Positions 37,981 through 45,995 of a stretch of DNA of 64,000 nt are shown here, piece after piece. Both the position numbers and the translations under genes were made by a program. The notes under the pieces were generated by a model. The model was not told where the DNA came from. It ran no database searches and saw nothing but the letters and a program-made list of their open reading frames with translations. Source of the DNA: Ensifer adhaerens (GTDB taxonomy: Bacteria; Pseudomonadota; Alphaproteobacteria; Rhizobiales; Rhizobiaceae). Each line of letters begins with the position of its first letter. The stretch's first letter is position 1. The stretch lies in the NCBI RefSeq assembly GCF_001270265.1, contig NZ_LGAP01000002.1:680001-744000 (forward strand), read 5' to 3'.

Positions 37981-38790
37981 TTATGGCGCCCCGTTGCCTG
38001 AGAGGATGCGGGCGGAACCGCGTATGGCGTGGCGAAAGGCGTCATCGAAGCTGACGCCGCTCACCTGCCACGCATAGATCTTGCCGCTTGCCGCCATTCG
38101 CCATTTGGCGATCCAGCCACGGGCGGCATCGGACCAGACAAGCGTGCCCGTAAGCGCAACATCACCCTTGAAGCGCGCTGCCTGCTCGGTGAGTTTCGCA
38201 GGGTCTGCGTGCTGAAGGGTGGCGAAGTCGATGCCTCGATCGGCCATGGCCGCCGCATCGGGCAACACGGCTGAAAGCGCTAGCGGGACGGCTGCAGCGA
38301 AAAGCGAGTCCACCATGTAGGGGCGCTCGTCGCCATCCTGCGTCAGCACGAAGCGGCGCTTCTGATCGTGGACGGCCAGGAACACCGCGATCACCGGGCG
38401 GGGGCTCAGCCATGGCTTTCCGCCAAGTCTTGCCAGCAGCGGGTCGATCGTCGCCGGCTCGAAACGGCAAGTGAGGTTGTGCGGGCGATCATGCGTTCCC
38501 TGCTCGTCATGGATCGGGATGCCTTCAAGCCGGTCGCGATAGGAGAAGGCGGAGACGAATTTTCCGGCCTCGGCCTGGAGTGGTGCAAAGGCCGGGTTGT
38601 CGATGATCGTCGCATCGCCAGATAGTTTGACCAGAACTTCGCCAAGGCACTCGCGAAAGCCGATCTGCCTGTTCTCCTGGCCCGTGCCGGTAACGATCGC
38701 ATCGCTGGTGTAGAACCTCGATATGTCGGCCGCGATCACCGCATCGCCGGGCCAGGCACCGGCAAGCGCGATGGCGAATGCCCTCGCCAT
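37981..38790 (-). CDS. DUF2066 domain-containing protein
   Basis: A 269-residue exported protein with a short signal-like start (MARAFAIALAGAWPGDAVIA). The DUF2066 body has RFYTSDAIVTGTGQENRQIGFRECLGEVLVKLSGD and the C-terminal IAKWRMAASGKIYAWQVSGVSFDDAFRHA. The function is unknown; the export signal suggests the periplasm. The start lacks a clear ribosome-binding site. It begins 17 bases after the stop of the LprI-like gene on the same strand, so translation may depend on that gene. A frame running into the upstream gene is open but not coding there. Confidence 0.75.
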   Translation of the reverse strand: MARAFAIALAGAWPGDAVIAADISRFYTSDAIVTGTGQENRQIGFRECLGEVLVKLSGDATIIDNPAFAPLQAEAGKFVSAFSYRDRLEGIPIHDEQGTHDRPHNLTCRFEPATIDPLLARLGGKPWLSPRPVIAVFLAVHDQKRRFVLTQDGDERPYMVDSLFAAAVPLALSAVLPDAAAMADRGIDFATLQHADPAKLTEQAARFKGDVALTGTLVWSDAARGWIAKWRMAASGKIYAWQVSGVSFDDAFRHAIRGSARILSGNGAP

Positions 38791-38807
38791 TTTGCGTATG
38801 GCGGGCT

Positions 38808-39221
38808 TCAGTTGGCTGACGGCACGGGGCAACTGAGGTCGCCTTCCTCGCAGCTCAGATAGTTCTTGAAGTCCTTGACGCGGTTCTGCGTCAGGCCATC
38901 CCGGCATTGTAGAACGATCATCGGATAGACAGAGCCTCCCGCGACACCCGTGGCGGAAAAATCGCACTCGGCATCGCGGAAGGCGATCCAGGCTTTCTGT
39001 GCCGAGACGAGCAGCTTTGTCTTGTCCTGGTCGTCCTTCAGGCGTGCCTCGATCTGCTTGTAAAGGGCGTTGAGTTCGGTGTCGGAGGCCTTGAACGCCT
39101 TGTCGGCGCATTCGTTCATCGTCGCCTGGTCGCTGGCATTGGCACAATCCTCGGCCCATGCGGCCGGCGCCAAGCCCGTCAGCCCGACAAAGGTTGCAAA
39201 TATCAAGGCAGGAAATCGCAT
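38808..39221 (-). CDS. Lysozyme inhibitor LprI-like (DUF1311) protein
   Basis: A 137-residue secreted protein with a signal peptide (MRFPALIFATFVGLTGLAPAAWA|ED). The DUF1311/LprI core has NECADKAFKASDTELNALYKQI, KLLVSAQKAWIAFRDAECDF and C-terminal cysteine-containing segments (LQCRDGLTQNRV, LSCEEGDLSC). Mycobacterial LprI inhibits lysozyme; many other members are uncharacterised. Upstream AGGAGAGCGAAGAG gives a good ribosome-binding site. It is first gene of a probable two-gene operon with the DUF2066 gene. Confidence 0.85.
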   Translation of the reverse strand: MRFPALIFATFVGLTGLAPAAWAEDCANASDQATMNECADKAFKASDTELNALYKQIEARLKDDQDKTKLLVSAQKAWIAFRDAECDFSATGVAGGSVYPMIVLQCRDGLTQNRVKDFKNYLSCEEGDLSCPVPSAN

Positions 39222-39444
39222 CTCTTCGCTCTCCTCGTCTCGCGCGTGACTTTCGAAAACCTGCGGAATACCGGCCGGCTCGCCTGCCGCCGTGCCCCAG
39301 CGCGCCGAGAATAGGTCAATCCTGAAACTTCAGATAGCGGAATCTTGGGAGATGCACGCCCCGCCCGCGATCACTCGCATTCGATTCAAAACCGATCCTT
39401 AACGTTTACGTTTTATCAATCTCTCGGAAACGAGAGGTTCGAAG

Positions 39445-40014
39445 ATGCGTTGCGTTTTTGTCGTCGTCCTCCTGTTGCTGGCCGGTTGCGCAACGGTGCC
39501 GAGAGACACCCGGAACGCATGCGCGGTTTTCGAGCAGCGAGATGGCCTTTTCAACAATTGGCGCCGCGCCGCCTATCAGGCGGAGCGCGAATATGGCGTG
39601 CCCGTTCCGGTGCTGATGGCGACGATCTATACGGAATCCGGCTTCCGCCATAATGCCAAGCCGCCGCGCACAAAACTGTTCGGCTTCATTCCCTGGACGC
39701 GCGTGTCGTCGGCCTATGGCTATTCGCAGGCGCTCGACGGCACCTGGGCGCGCTACCAGAGCGAAACCGGCCGCTGGACAGCGCGGCGTTCCGACTTCGG
39801 CGACGCCATCCGCTTCATCGCCTGGTATCACCGCGAAAGCGGCCAGCGTAACGGCATCGCGCTCAACGACACGTATCGGCTCTACGTCGCCTACTATCAC
39901 GGCCAAGCCGGCTATGCCCGCGGCAACTGGAGCGACACGGCCAAGAACGGCGCCAAACGCGCCGCCGGCATGGCATCGCTCTACAGCCGCCAGCTCAACG
40001 GCTGCGGCAGCTGA
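39445..40014 (+). CDS. Lipoprotein with lytic transglycosylase (SLT) domain
   Basis: A 189-residue predicted lipoprotein. It starts MRCVFVVVLLLLAGC (lipobox LAGC, acylated Cys15), followed by an SLT-like domain. In that domain, IYTESGFRHNAKPP contains the catalytic Glu, YGYSQALDGTWARYQ is typical of the fold, and YVAYYHGQAGYARG lies near the end. It should cleave peptidoglycan glycan strands from the inner face of the outer membrane. CGAGAGG precedes the ATG. It is divergent from the LprI-like gene, an interesting pairing of a peptidoglycan lytic enzyme with a lysozyme-inhibitor family protein. Confidence 0.88.
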   Translation: MRCVFVVVLLLLAGCATVPRDTRNACAVFEQRDGLFNNWRRAAYQAEREYGVPVPVLMATIYTESGFRHNAKPPRTKLFGFIPWTRVSSAYGYSQALDGTWARYQSETGRWTARRSDFGDAIRFIAWYHRESGQRNGIALNDTYRLYVAYYHGQAGYARGNWSDTAKNGAKRAAGMASLYSRQLNGCGS

Positions 40015-40043
40015 TGTAATATCAGCGCAGGTTGGTATGAGGC

Positions 40044-40496
40044 TCAGCCGGCGGCTGCCTTTTCAAGCCCGGCGACGTCGATCTTGACCATGCCCATCAT
40101 CGCCTGCTGGGCGCGGCCGGCGCGCGCCGGATCGGGATCGCTCAGGTGGCGCATCAGCGCATCGGGGATGATCTGCCAGGCAAGGCCGAAACGGTCCTTC
40201 AGCCAGCCGCAATGCTGCGGCGTGCCGCCGTCGAGCAGCCGTTCCCAGTAATAATCGACCTCCGCCTGATCGGCGCAGCGCACGAAGAACGAAACGGCTT
40301 CGGAAAATTTGAAATGCGGCCCGCCGTTGAGCCCCATGAACGCCTGTCCCTCAAGCTCGAACGAGGCGGTGAAGGCTTTGCCGTCCGGCCCCTTCTTGAT
40401 GTCGGTGACGCGGGCATTGCGGAAGATGGAAGTGTAGAACCGGATGGCGTCTTCGAGTTGGTTGTCGAACCAGAGAAAGGGCGTGATCTTCTGCAT
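40044..40496 (-). CDS. VOC family protein (PhnB-like)
   Basis: A 150-residue glyoxalase/vicinal-oxygen-chelate fold protein of the PhnB/DUF899-like '3-demethylubiquinone methyltransferase' annotation group. Signals are MQKITPFLWFDNQLEDAIRFY, GQAFMGLNGGPHFKFSEAVSF and CGWLKDRFGLAWQIIPDAL. Members bind small molecules; no reaction can be assigned, and the methyltransferase label is historical. Start ATG 40496 follows AAGGGAGAAACC. It is divergent from the DUF1428 gene, with 240 bases between. Confidence 0.87.
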   Translation of the reverse strand: MQKITPFLWFDNQLEDAIRFYTSIFRNARVTDIKKGPDGKAFTASFELEGQAFMGLNGGPHFKFSEAVSFFVRCADQAEVDYYWERLLDGGTPQHCGWLKDRFGLAWQIIPDALMRHLSDPDPARAGRAQQAMMGMVKIDVAGLEKAAAG

Positions 40497-40737
40497 GACG
40501 GTTTCTCCCTTGGGTGATGGCCAGTCCCAAGGACGAACGGAAGGCGGGCTTGCCGACAGGCGGTCAGAATTTTTTCGCAAAGGCGTGCGAAGCGGCGCTC
40601 TTTTGCCGCGACGGGCCGTCCGGGAACGGCGGCGAGGGCACCACAACACTCATCATCCGGAAAATTCGCAGTCCCTGTCGGAACCTTTCCATCCCGTTCG
40701 TCCTTTGGTGGTTGAAGCAACCGAGGAGGATATCGAC

Positions 40738-41091
40738 ATGAGTTACGTGGATGGTTTCATCGTTGCCGTGCCCAAGGCCAATATCGAGGCCTACAAGGAC
40801 ATGGCGAGAGAGGCGGGCGACGTATGGATGGAGCATGGCGCGCTCTCCTATGCCGAATGCCTCGGCGACGACGTGCCCTATGGCGAGGTGACGTCCTTTC
40901 CCCGCGCTGTGCAGGCCAAGGAAGACGAGACCGTGGTCTTTTCCTGGATCACCTACAAGTCGCGCGCCGACCGCGACGCGATCGTCGCCAAGGTGATGGC
41001 GGACCCGCGGCTGCAGGGCGATGCCTGGAAGAATGTGTTCGACGGCAAGCGCATGATCTATGGCGGCTTCGAGGCCTTTCTCGAGAAATAG
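40738..41091 (+). CDS. DUF1428 domain-containing protein
   Basis: A 117-residue protein of the DUF1428 family, a dimeric alpha-beta barrel fold. It has the usual start MSYVDGFIVAVPKANIEAYK, ALSYAECLGDDVPYGEVTSFP in the middle and the end KRMIYGGFEAFLEK. The function is unknown. GAGGA lies ten bases before the ATG. It is followed by the YjbQ gene 100 bases downstream and is probably independent of the divergent VOC gene. Confidence 0.87.
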   Translation: MSYVDGFIVAVPKANIEAYKDMAREAGDVWMEHGALSYAECLGDDVPYGEVTSFPRAVQAKEDETVVFSWITYKSRADRDAIVAKVMADPRLQGDAWKNVFDGKRMIYGGFEAFLEK

Positions 41092-41193
41092 ACCTGACAG
41101 AAGGCCCGGGCTTGACTTGGCGGCGGCTTTTGCCGAACCCGTTGGGGCGGAGGTGCGCGTTTTGCCGCCGCCAGCCGAGGAGATAGGACGCCG

Positions 41194-41616
41194 ATGCCGC
41201 AGACGACGATCGTCATTTCCACCCGCGGACAGGGGCTCTACGAGTTCACCGACGAGGCAGCCGAGTTCGTCCGCGCCAACGGCACGGGCGAGGGGCTTTT
41301 GACCGTGTTCGTCCGCCACACCTCCTGCTCGCTGATAATCCAGGAAAATGCCGACCCCGATGTGAAACGGGACCTCAGCGAATTCTTCGGTCGGCTGGTG
41401 CCGCCATCCTCCGACCCGTCGATGCGCTGGGTGGTGCACACCCAGGAAGGGCCGGACGACATGCCGGCCCATATCAAGGCGGCGCTGACGCAGGTGTCGA
41501 TCGGCATCCCGGTCAATGCGGGCCAAATGGCGCTCGGCACCTGGCAAGGGCTCTATCTCTTCGAACACCGCGATCGGCCGCACCGCCGCGAGGTCGTGCT
41601 GCACGTTGGCCCCTGA
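41194..41616 (+). CDS. YjbQ family protein (secondary thiamine-phosphate synthase-like)
   Basis: A 140-residue member of the UPF0047/YjbQ family. Marks are TRGQGLYEFTDEAAEFV, the HTSCSLIIQENADPDVKRDL motif and DDMPAHIKAAL followed by GTWQGLYLFEHRD. E. coli YjbQ has weak thiamine-phosphate synthase activity in vitro; the physiological role is open. The trimeric cytosolic fold has conserved His and Glu residues that bind metal or ligand. GAGGAGATAGG precedes the ATG. Confidence 0.92.
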   Translation: MPQTTIVISTRGQGLYEFTDEAAEFVRANGTGEGLLTVFVRHTSCSLIIQENADPDVKRDLSEFFGRLVPPSSDPSMRWVVHTQEGPDDMPAHIKAALTQVSIGIPVNAGQMALGTWQGLYLFEHRDRPHRREVVLHVGP

Positions 41617-41792
41617 CATCTATCGATTGTGCTCTTGATCCCGGCCGCGCCTTGAAGGGCGCAGTCTGCCTTCCATATTCGTTAGGGGAGGGTGCGCGGA
41701 AGCGAATTTGCCCGCGCGTCCATCTAACATTGTTTCCCGGCCCTTCGTCCGAAAGGGCATGGCCGAACCCGCAATCAGCATCTGAGGCAGAT

Positions 41793-42197
41793 ATGACCGA
41801 CGCGCAGACCATTGCCAGCCGCTTTATCGACGCATTGAACGACCGCGATTTCGACGCACTGGCGCGGCTCGTCGATGAGGATGTGGCGCTTGATTCGGTT
41901 ACCGGCCAGCGCACCGTCGGCGTCGGGCCGTTGCGGGCAAGCGCCATGACCTATCTCAGGCATTTCGACGAAACCTACGGCGATGTCGTGCTGATGCGCG
42001 ACAATTTCGGCCAGCGGATCGCTGTCGATCTGACGGCGCGCGGCACTTACCGCGAGACGATGGAAGGTTTCCCCGCTGCCTCCGGCCAGAGCTATTCGAT
42101 CCCGAGCGTCTTCGTGATCGAGATCGAGGATCAGTCGATCACCCGCATCAGCCACTATCGCAACATGCGCGCTTTCGAAGCCGAACTTGCCGGCTGA
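41793..42197 (+). CDS. NTF2-like (SnoaL-type) nuclear transport factor 2 family protein
   Basis: A 134-residue cone-shaped alpha+beta barrel protein. Marks are IASRFIDALNDRDFDALARLVDEDVALDS at the start, the central TYLRHFDETYGDVVLMRDNFG and the end SITRISHYRNMRAFEAEL. Family members include small isomerases, dehydratases and ligand-binding proteins; the substrate is unknown. The start ATG 41793 is preceded by TGAGGCAG. The frame extends further upstream through non-coding DNA, which I reject. The next 330 bases hold no gene, but a promoter element at 42436. Confidence 0.82.
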   Translation: MTDAQTIASRFIDALNDRDFDALARLVDEDVALDSVTGQRTVGVGPLRASAMTYLRHFDETYGDVVLMRDNFGQRIAVDLTARGTYRETMEGFPAASGQSYSIPSVFVIEIEDQSITRISHYRNMRAFEAELAG

Positions 42198-42435
42198 GCG
42201 ACATCGACGCACCAAGGCCGCCCCAAGGAATAGCGTTGGTTCTTACGTCGCTTGTCGCGCGGAGTCGCAATCCTGCGGTCCATCCGATCCGCTAGTTCAC
42301 TGATATTGCTGTCGAATGTTGGCATTGCGCTTGCCGGCCGCGCGCCGCTGCGCCTCGCTCAAAAGTCGAACGAATCTTTTGCTTCGCGCCCGTTTTCGTC
42401 AGGTGCCCGCAACCTGAACCCTGCATGAATGTGCA

Positions 42436-42452
42436 GTTCCGCTAGCGTTCAG
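42436..42452 (+). promoter_or_regulatory. GTTCCG-N5-GTTCAG direct repeat upstream of a secreted-protein gene
   Basis: GTTCCG (42436-42441) and GTTCAG (42447-42452) are separated by five bases and followed by TTTCGC and a possible -10 (CTATTG near 42463). It lies 78 bases before the start at 42531. The arrangement matches the element at 11980-11996, including the TTT(G/C)GC that follows. Confidence 0.5.
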
Positions 42453-42530
42453 TTTCGCGCCGCTATTGTCCGATCAATCGCTTGGGACGGTGATTGCAGA
42501 TTGACCCCTTCAAGCCCTCGGAGAATGACC

Positions 42531-42926
42531 ATGAAGAATATCCTCATCAACACCGCCGCCGCCGTCGTCATCGGTTTGACCGGCCTCGTCGGTGCCGCCT
42601 CCACCGCTTCGGCAGAAACGATCGAATTCGGCTTTGGCCCGCGCGGCGGCGTCGATGTCCAGTATCGCGACTACGATCGCGATTACGGCGACGAGGGCGA
42701 CTGGGGTCGTGACCGCCGCGGTCGTGATCGCCACTGGGATGGTGGCCGCCGCAGCCGCTGCGCCCCCTGGATGGCCGTCGACAAGGCCCGTGACCATGGC
42801 CTGCGCCGCGCCTATGTCGCCGACGTCTCGCGCCGCCGCATCGTCGTCGAAGGCAGCCGCCGCGGCTACCACCAGACGATCGCCTTTGCCAACGTTCGCG
42901 GTTGCCCGGTTATCGGCCGCTGGTAA
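42531..42926 (+). CDS. Secreted Arg/Asp/Gly-rich protein, hypothetical
   Basis: A 131-residue exported protein with a Sec signal peptide (MKNILINTAAAVVIGLTGLV...STASA|ET). A low-complexity middle is rich in Asp, Arg and Gly (DYDRDYGDEGDWGRDRRGRD). A compact C-terminal part has two cysteines (RCAPWMAVDKARDHGLRRAYV, FANVRGCPVIG). I recognise this as a common rhizobial type without known function. ATG 42531 is preferred over ATG 42525 on spacing from GGAG. The upstream repeat links it to the BA14K gene. Confidence 0.75.
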   Translation: MKNILINTAAAVVIGLTGLVGAASTASAETIEFGFGPRGGVDVQYRDYDRDYGDEGDWGRDRRGRDRHWDGGRRSRCAPWMAVDKARDHGLRRAYVADVSRRRIVVEGSRRGYHQTIAFANVRGCPVIGRW

Positions 42927-42969
42927 TCCAAGCCTTTTCCGTCCTGTCTCCCCCGGCCGGCGGAAATGC

Positions 42970-43002
42970 GCCCCTCACGCCCCAGGCGTGAGGGGCTTTT
43001 TG
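42970..43002 (+). terminator. Rho-independent terminator of the secreted-protein gene
   Basis: An 11-bp stem (GCCCCTCACGC / GCGTGAGGGGC) with a 5-base loop and five T residues lies 44 bases after the stop. The next 150 bases, up to 43158, show no gene. Confidence 0.92.
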
Positions 43003-43158
43003 TTGCCTGAAGCATGCCGGGCAGGAACGGATCTGGCGGCTCGCTGACGTCCTCATCCCGCATGCGGTTGCGCGGACGTCGCTGAACACTGCGGGTCTCA
43101 TGCATCAAGAGATGGCGCGACGCGGGGAAGGGGCGGCCGTGCGGTTGGTCGCCTCCAC

Positions 43159-43266
43159 TGCATAATTCCTTAAATCGGAATCGATTTAAGGCGAAAATTA
43201 TGCAGCAAATTTAAAGTTTTAAAGCGCCCTTAGCGCGTCATATTTGACGCGCTAAGGGCGCTTTAA
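43159..43266. repeat. RIME-like double-hairpin repeat
   Basis: Two nested hairpins. TGCATAATT...AATTATGCA encloses CCTTAAATCG/CGATTTAAGG (43159-43204). Then AAAGCGCCCTTAGCGCGTCA pairs with its complement (43221-43265). The architecture and first hairpin recur at 48208-48310. The element lies in a 480-base non-coding interval. Confidence 0.8.
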
Positions 43267-43280
43267 GCCAGACACAAAAG

Positions 43281-43317
43281 AGCCCCGCGTGGTTGCAACC
43301 GCGCGGGGCTTTTTTTG
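43281..43317. terminator. Bidirectional rho-independent terminator
   Basis: AGCCCCGCG... pairs with ...CGCGGGGCT around a TTGCAACC centre. It is followed by seven T residues on the plus strand and CTTTTGTG on the minus strand. It suits the end of the minus-strand SIMPL gene. Confidence 0.8.
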
Positions 43318-43412
43318 TTCGTCCAATGCCTGTCTGGGCCGAGTGCAGTGTCAGGCAGGTCCGGTGCGGCAAAACCCGCCCACGATGTCCGCAGGCAGGC
43401 GCGCACAAGCGG

Positions 43413-44162
43413 TTACTGCTTGATCGCGAAGGTAACGTTGACCGTGACGTTGTAGCTGTTTTCGCCCGTTGCCACAGGCACGGAGTCGGCTGCATATTCC
43501 TTGGCCATGCCGGCGCGCATCATCGGAACCGGCTCCGGACGGAAACCCTGCTCGGTGATGTTGACGATGTTGCCGAGCGAGACGCCGGCAGCTTCGGCCA
43601 GAACCTTGGCCTTCTCGATGGCATCGGCAACGGCGGCCTTGCGCGCTTCGGTGATCGCGCCTTCCGGCTTGTCGTTGGTGAACTGGATGCCGCCGCCCTG
43701 GTTGACGCCGAGCGTTACCGACTTGTCGACGATTTCGCCGAGCTTGGCGAGGTCGCGTACGCGCACGCTGACGCCGTTGGCCACCTGGTAGCCGATCAGC
43801 TCCGGCGGGCGGTTGCCGCCGTCATTGTTGGTCGGGTAGTTGTATTGCGGGTTGACCGAAAAGCCGCTCGTCTGCAGGTCGCGCTCGGCAATGCCGCCGG
43901 CCTTGAGTGCCTCCAGAACCTCGGCCATCGTCTTGTTGTTGGCGTCGAGCGCTTCGCGGGCGGTCTTGGCGTCCTTGACGACGCTCAACTGCAGGATCGC
44001 CATGTCGGGGGCGATCGACGAGCGGCCTTCACCGGCAACGGTGATGATGGCTTCGCGCTCCTTGGCGGCATCCTGCGCGTGTGCGCCGGCAGCGGCAATA
44101 CCCGCAAAGGCGGCGGCAAAGGCAGCGATGGAAAGCGTGCGGGCAGTGCGTGTGGAAACCAT
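43413..44162 (-). CDS. SIMPL (DUF541) domain protein, BP26/Omp28-like
   Basis: A 249-residue periplasmic protein with a signal peptide (RTLSIAAFAAAFAGIAAAGAHA|QD). The SIMPL domain has VAGEGRSSIAPDMAILQLSV, ERDLQTSGFSVNPQYNY, VRDLAKLGEIVDKSVTLGVN and the C-terminal NVTVNVTFAIKQ. Brucella BP26/Omp28, a well-known immunogen that forms large channel-like oligomers, is in this family. The cell role is unclear, perhaps linked to stress or the envelope. Upstream GGAGAG is about ten bases away. Confidence 0.9.
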   Translation of the reverse strand: MVSTRTARTLSIAAFAAAFAGIAAAGAHAQDAAKEREAIITVAGEGRSSIAPDMAILQLSVVKDAKTAREALDANNKTMAEVLEALKAGGIAERDLQTSGFSVNPQYNYPTNNDGGNRPPELIGYQVANGVSVRVRDLAKLGEIVDKSVTLGVNQGGGIQFTNDKPEGAITEARKAAVADAIEKAKVLAEAAGVSLGNIVNITEQGFRPEPVPMMRAGMAKEYAADSVPVATGENSYNVTVNVTFAIKQ

Positions 44163-44318
44163 GGTTCGTGTCTCTCCGGTTGTTTCTGTCCCTCTTCATG
44201 CTTAGCGATTGTGTGGGCATTGCGGCAATGACTTGTCGTCAAAAAGGTTTTCGGCTAGAGCCATTGCCGATCACGAACTGCCATTGGTTCGCTGAGTCCC
44301 GGATCTTCGATCCGGCGT

Positions 44319-44394
44319 GGGCCTGTAGCTCAATGGTTAGAGCCGGCGGCTCATAACCGCTTGGTTGGGGGTTCGAGTCCCTCCGGGCCCACCA
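44319..44394 (+). tRNA. tRNA with CAU anticodon, probably tRNA-Ile2 (lysidine-modified)
   Basis: A complete 76-base cloverleaf with encoded CCA. The acceptor arms are GGGCCTG and CGGGCCC, the T-loop is GGTTCGAGTCC and the anticodon loop is CTCATAA. The anticodon is CAU. The variable/anticodon region CATAACCGCTTGGT closely resembles E. coli tRNA-Ile2 (CATAATCGCTTGGT), unlike elongator tRNA-Met. I therefore call it the AUA-reading isoleucine tRNA that TilS modifies. An elongator Met identity cannot be fully excluded. Confidence 0.85.
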
Positions 44395-44401
44395 GTTCTA
44401 T

Positions 44402-44533
44402 AAGCAATTGAAATTGCTTGTTAATTTTCATCAGATCCTTTCCGCGAGTCTGACCGCTCTTGCAGCCGAGATTGAGGGCATCGCGAAGCAAGACCGATAC
44501 CTGCGCTTCGTCGGCTGTCGCCTCGTGGGGTGA
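44402..44533 (+). pseudogene. Possible gene fragment just downstream of the tRNA
   Basis: The frame beginning just after the tRNA 3' end reads protein-like (KQLKLLVNFHQILSASL, TALAAEIEGIAKQDRYLRF) to a TGA at 44531. It has no ATG; only TTG codons could start it. It looks like the C-terminal end of a displaced gene. The remaining interval to 44768 also contains a short frame (from ATG 44544, MRGVFRSLFGAVKRLDSREC). No function is assigned. Confidence 0.25.
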
Positions 44534-44768
44534 TCGCAACCCCATGCGTGGTGTGTTCCGCTCTTTGTTCGGCGCTGTCAAGCGGCTCGACTCAAGGGAA
44601 TGCCGAGACCTAATCCCTTCTGGATATATCTCGTAATTGCGTTTGCAGAGTTCGATGACGCGGTTGGAGCGGAAGGCTGAAATGATCCTCCGGCTAGTGG
44701 CAACCGACGCTCCATTTCGGCATCATAGCTCGACCTGAGTTGTGCATAGAGGCTGCCCAAGAAGGCCG

Positions 44769-45995
44769 ATGCAAGCGACCAACAAACGAGAGACCAGACC
44801 GGTGCTGCGGTTTCACCCGGCGACTTTCCTCTTCGCTGCGCGCGCGCTGCGCGACATTGGCGACGGCTTCGTGGCCGTTCTGTTGCCGATCTATCTGCTC
44901 GCCTTCGGGTTCACTCCGCTCGAGGTCGGTGTCATCGCGACCGTATCGCTCCTCGGTTCCGTGCTGCTGACGATATGTGTCGGATTCCTCGGGGTCCGCC
45001 ACGATCATCGCCAGCTTCTGCTGGCAGGAGCGAGCTTGATGATTGCGACGGGTGTCGCCTTTGCCGTTGTCCACGATTACGCGCTGCTGCTGGTCATCGC
45101 GTTTGCCGGCACGATCAATCCCTCCGCCGGCAGCGTCAGCGTGTTCGTACCACTGGAGCACGCCGTGCTCGCACGCGAGGTCTCGGCGCGAGATCGAACC
45201 AGGATGTTCGCGCGCTACAGCCTCGTGGGCGCGTTCGCGGGAGCTACCGGCGGACTCGCTGCAGCAGTACCTGATCTTCTGGCCTCGGTTGGCCTGGATC
45301 GGCTTGGCGGCATAAGGGCCATGTTCGTCCTTTACGCGCTTCTGGGTCTGCTCGGCGGCTTGCTCTACGCGCGCATCCCCCGCCGCCCGGCGCTGGATAC
45401 GGGCGCAGCGGCTGCCCTCGGCCCGTCGCGCCATATCGTTTTCAAGCTGGCCGCCCTATTCAGTCTCGATGCCTTCGCCGGCGGTTTCGTCGTGCAATCA
45501 CTGCTCGCCCTTTGGCTTTTCGAGCGATTTGGCCTTTCTCTTTCAGAGGCAGGTGTTTTCTTCTTCTGGTCGGGTGTGCTGTCGGCGCTCTCGTTCCCTG
45601 TCGCCGCATGGCTATCCCGACGCATCGGACTGATCAACACGATGGTGTTCACACACATTCCATCCAGCCTCGCTCTGATGCTGGCGGCACTTGCGCCCAC
45701 ACTGGCCCTCGCACTTTTCTTTTTGCTTGTTCGGGCCGCACTGTCGCAGATGGACGTGCCGACGCGGTCGTCCTACGTGATGGCCGTCGTCACGGAGGCA
45801 GAGCGGGCCGCCGCTGCAAGCTTCACGTCAGTGCCACGCAGTCTTGCCGCCTCGGCCAGCCCCGTCCTGGCGGGCGCTCTTTTCGCCGCCTCGTTCCGAG
45901 CATGGCCGCTGCTCATCTGCGGTGCATTAAAGATTCTCTACGATGTTCTATTGCTGATGCAGTTCCGGCGGCTAAAGCCGCCGGAGGAATGCTGA
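44769..45995 (+). CDS. MFS transporter
   Basis: A 408-residue major facilitator with about 11-12 transmembrane segments. The loop 2-3 region is FLGVRHDHRQLLLAGASL, and the first helix is preceded by FAARALRDIGDGFVAVLLPIYLLAFG. The second half starts at LAALFSLDAFAGGFVVQSLLALWLF. MFS proteins of this group are often exporters; the substrate is unknown. The start ATG 44769 (AAGAAGGCC upstream) is preferred to GTG 44742. It is the only gene after the tRNA before a long gene-poor stretch, so it may be a recent arrival. Confidence 0.87.
   Translation: MQATNKRETRPVLRFHPATFLFAARALRDIGDGFVAVLLPIYLLAFGFTPLEVGVIATVSLLGSVLLTICVGFLGVRHDHRQLLLAGASLMIATGVAFAVVHDYALLLVIAFAGTINPSAGSVSVFVPLEHAVLAREVSARDRTRMFARYSLVGAFAGATGGLAAAVPDLLASVGLDRLGGIRAMFVLYALLGLLGGLLYARIPRRPALDTGAAAALGPSRHIVFKLAALFSLDAFAGGFVVQSLLALWLFERFGLSLSEAGVFFFWSGVLSALSFPVAAWLSRRIGLINTMVFTHIPSSLALMLAALAPTLALALFFLLVRAALSQMDVPTRSSYVMAVVTEAERAAAASFTSVPRSLAASASPVLAGALFAASFRAWPLLICGALKILYDVLLLMQFRRLKPPEEC

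Noticed and set aside
44351-44581. A 76-codon minus-strand frame ending in GPEGLEPPTKRL
   Set aside because: Its end is the antisense of the tRNA; this peptide is a well-known false gene call produced by reading across tRNA genes.
44578-44760. Minus-strand frame SLYAQLRSSYDAEMERRL upstream of the MFS gene
   Set aside because: It looks protein-like over a short stretch but has no ribosome-binding site and no recognisable family; not enough to call a gene.
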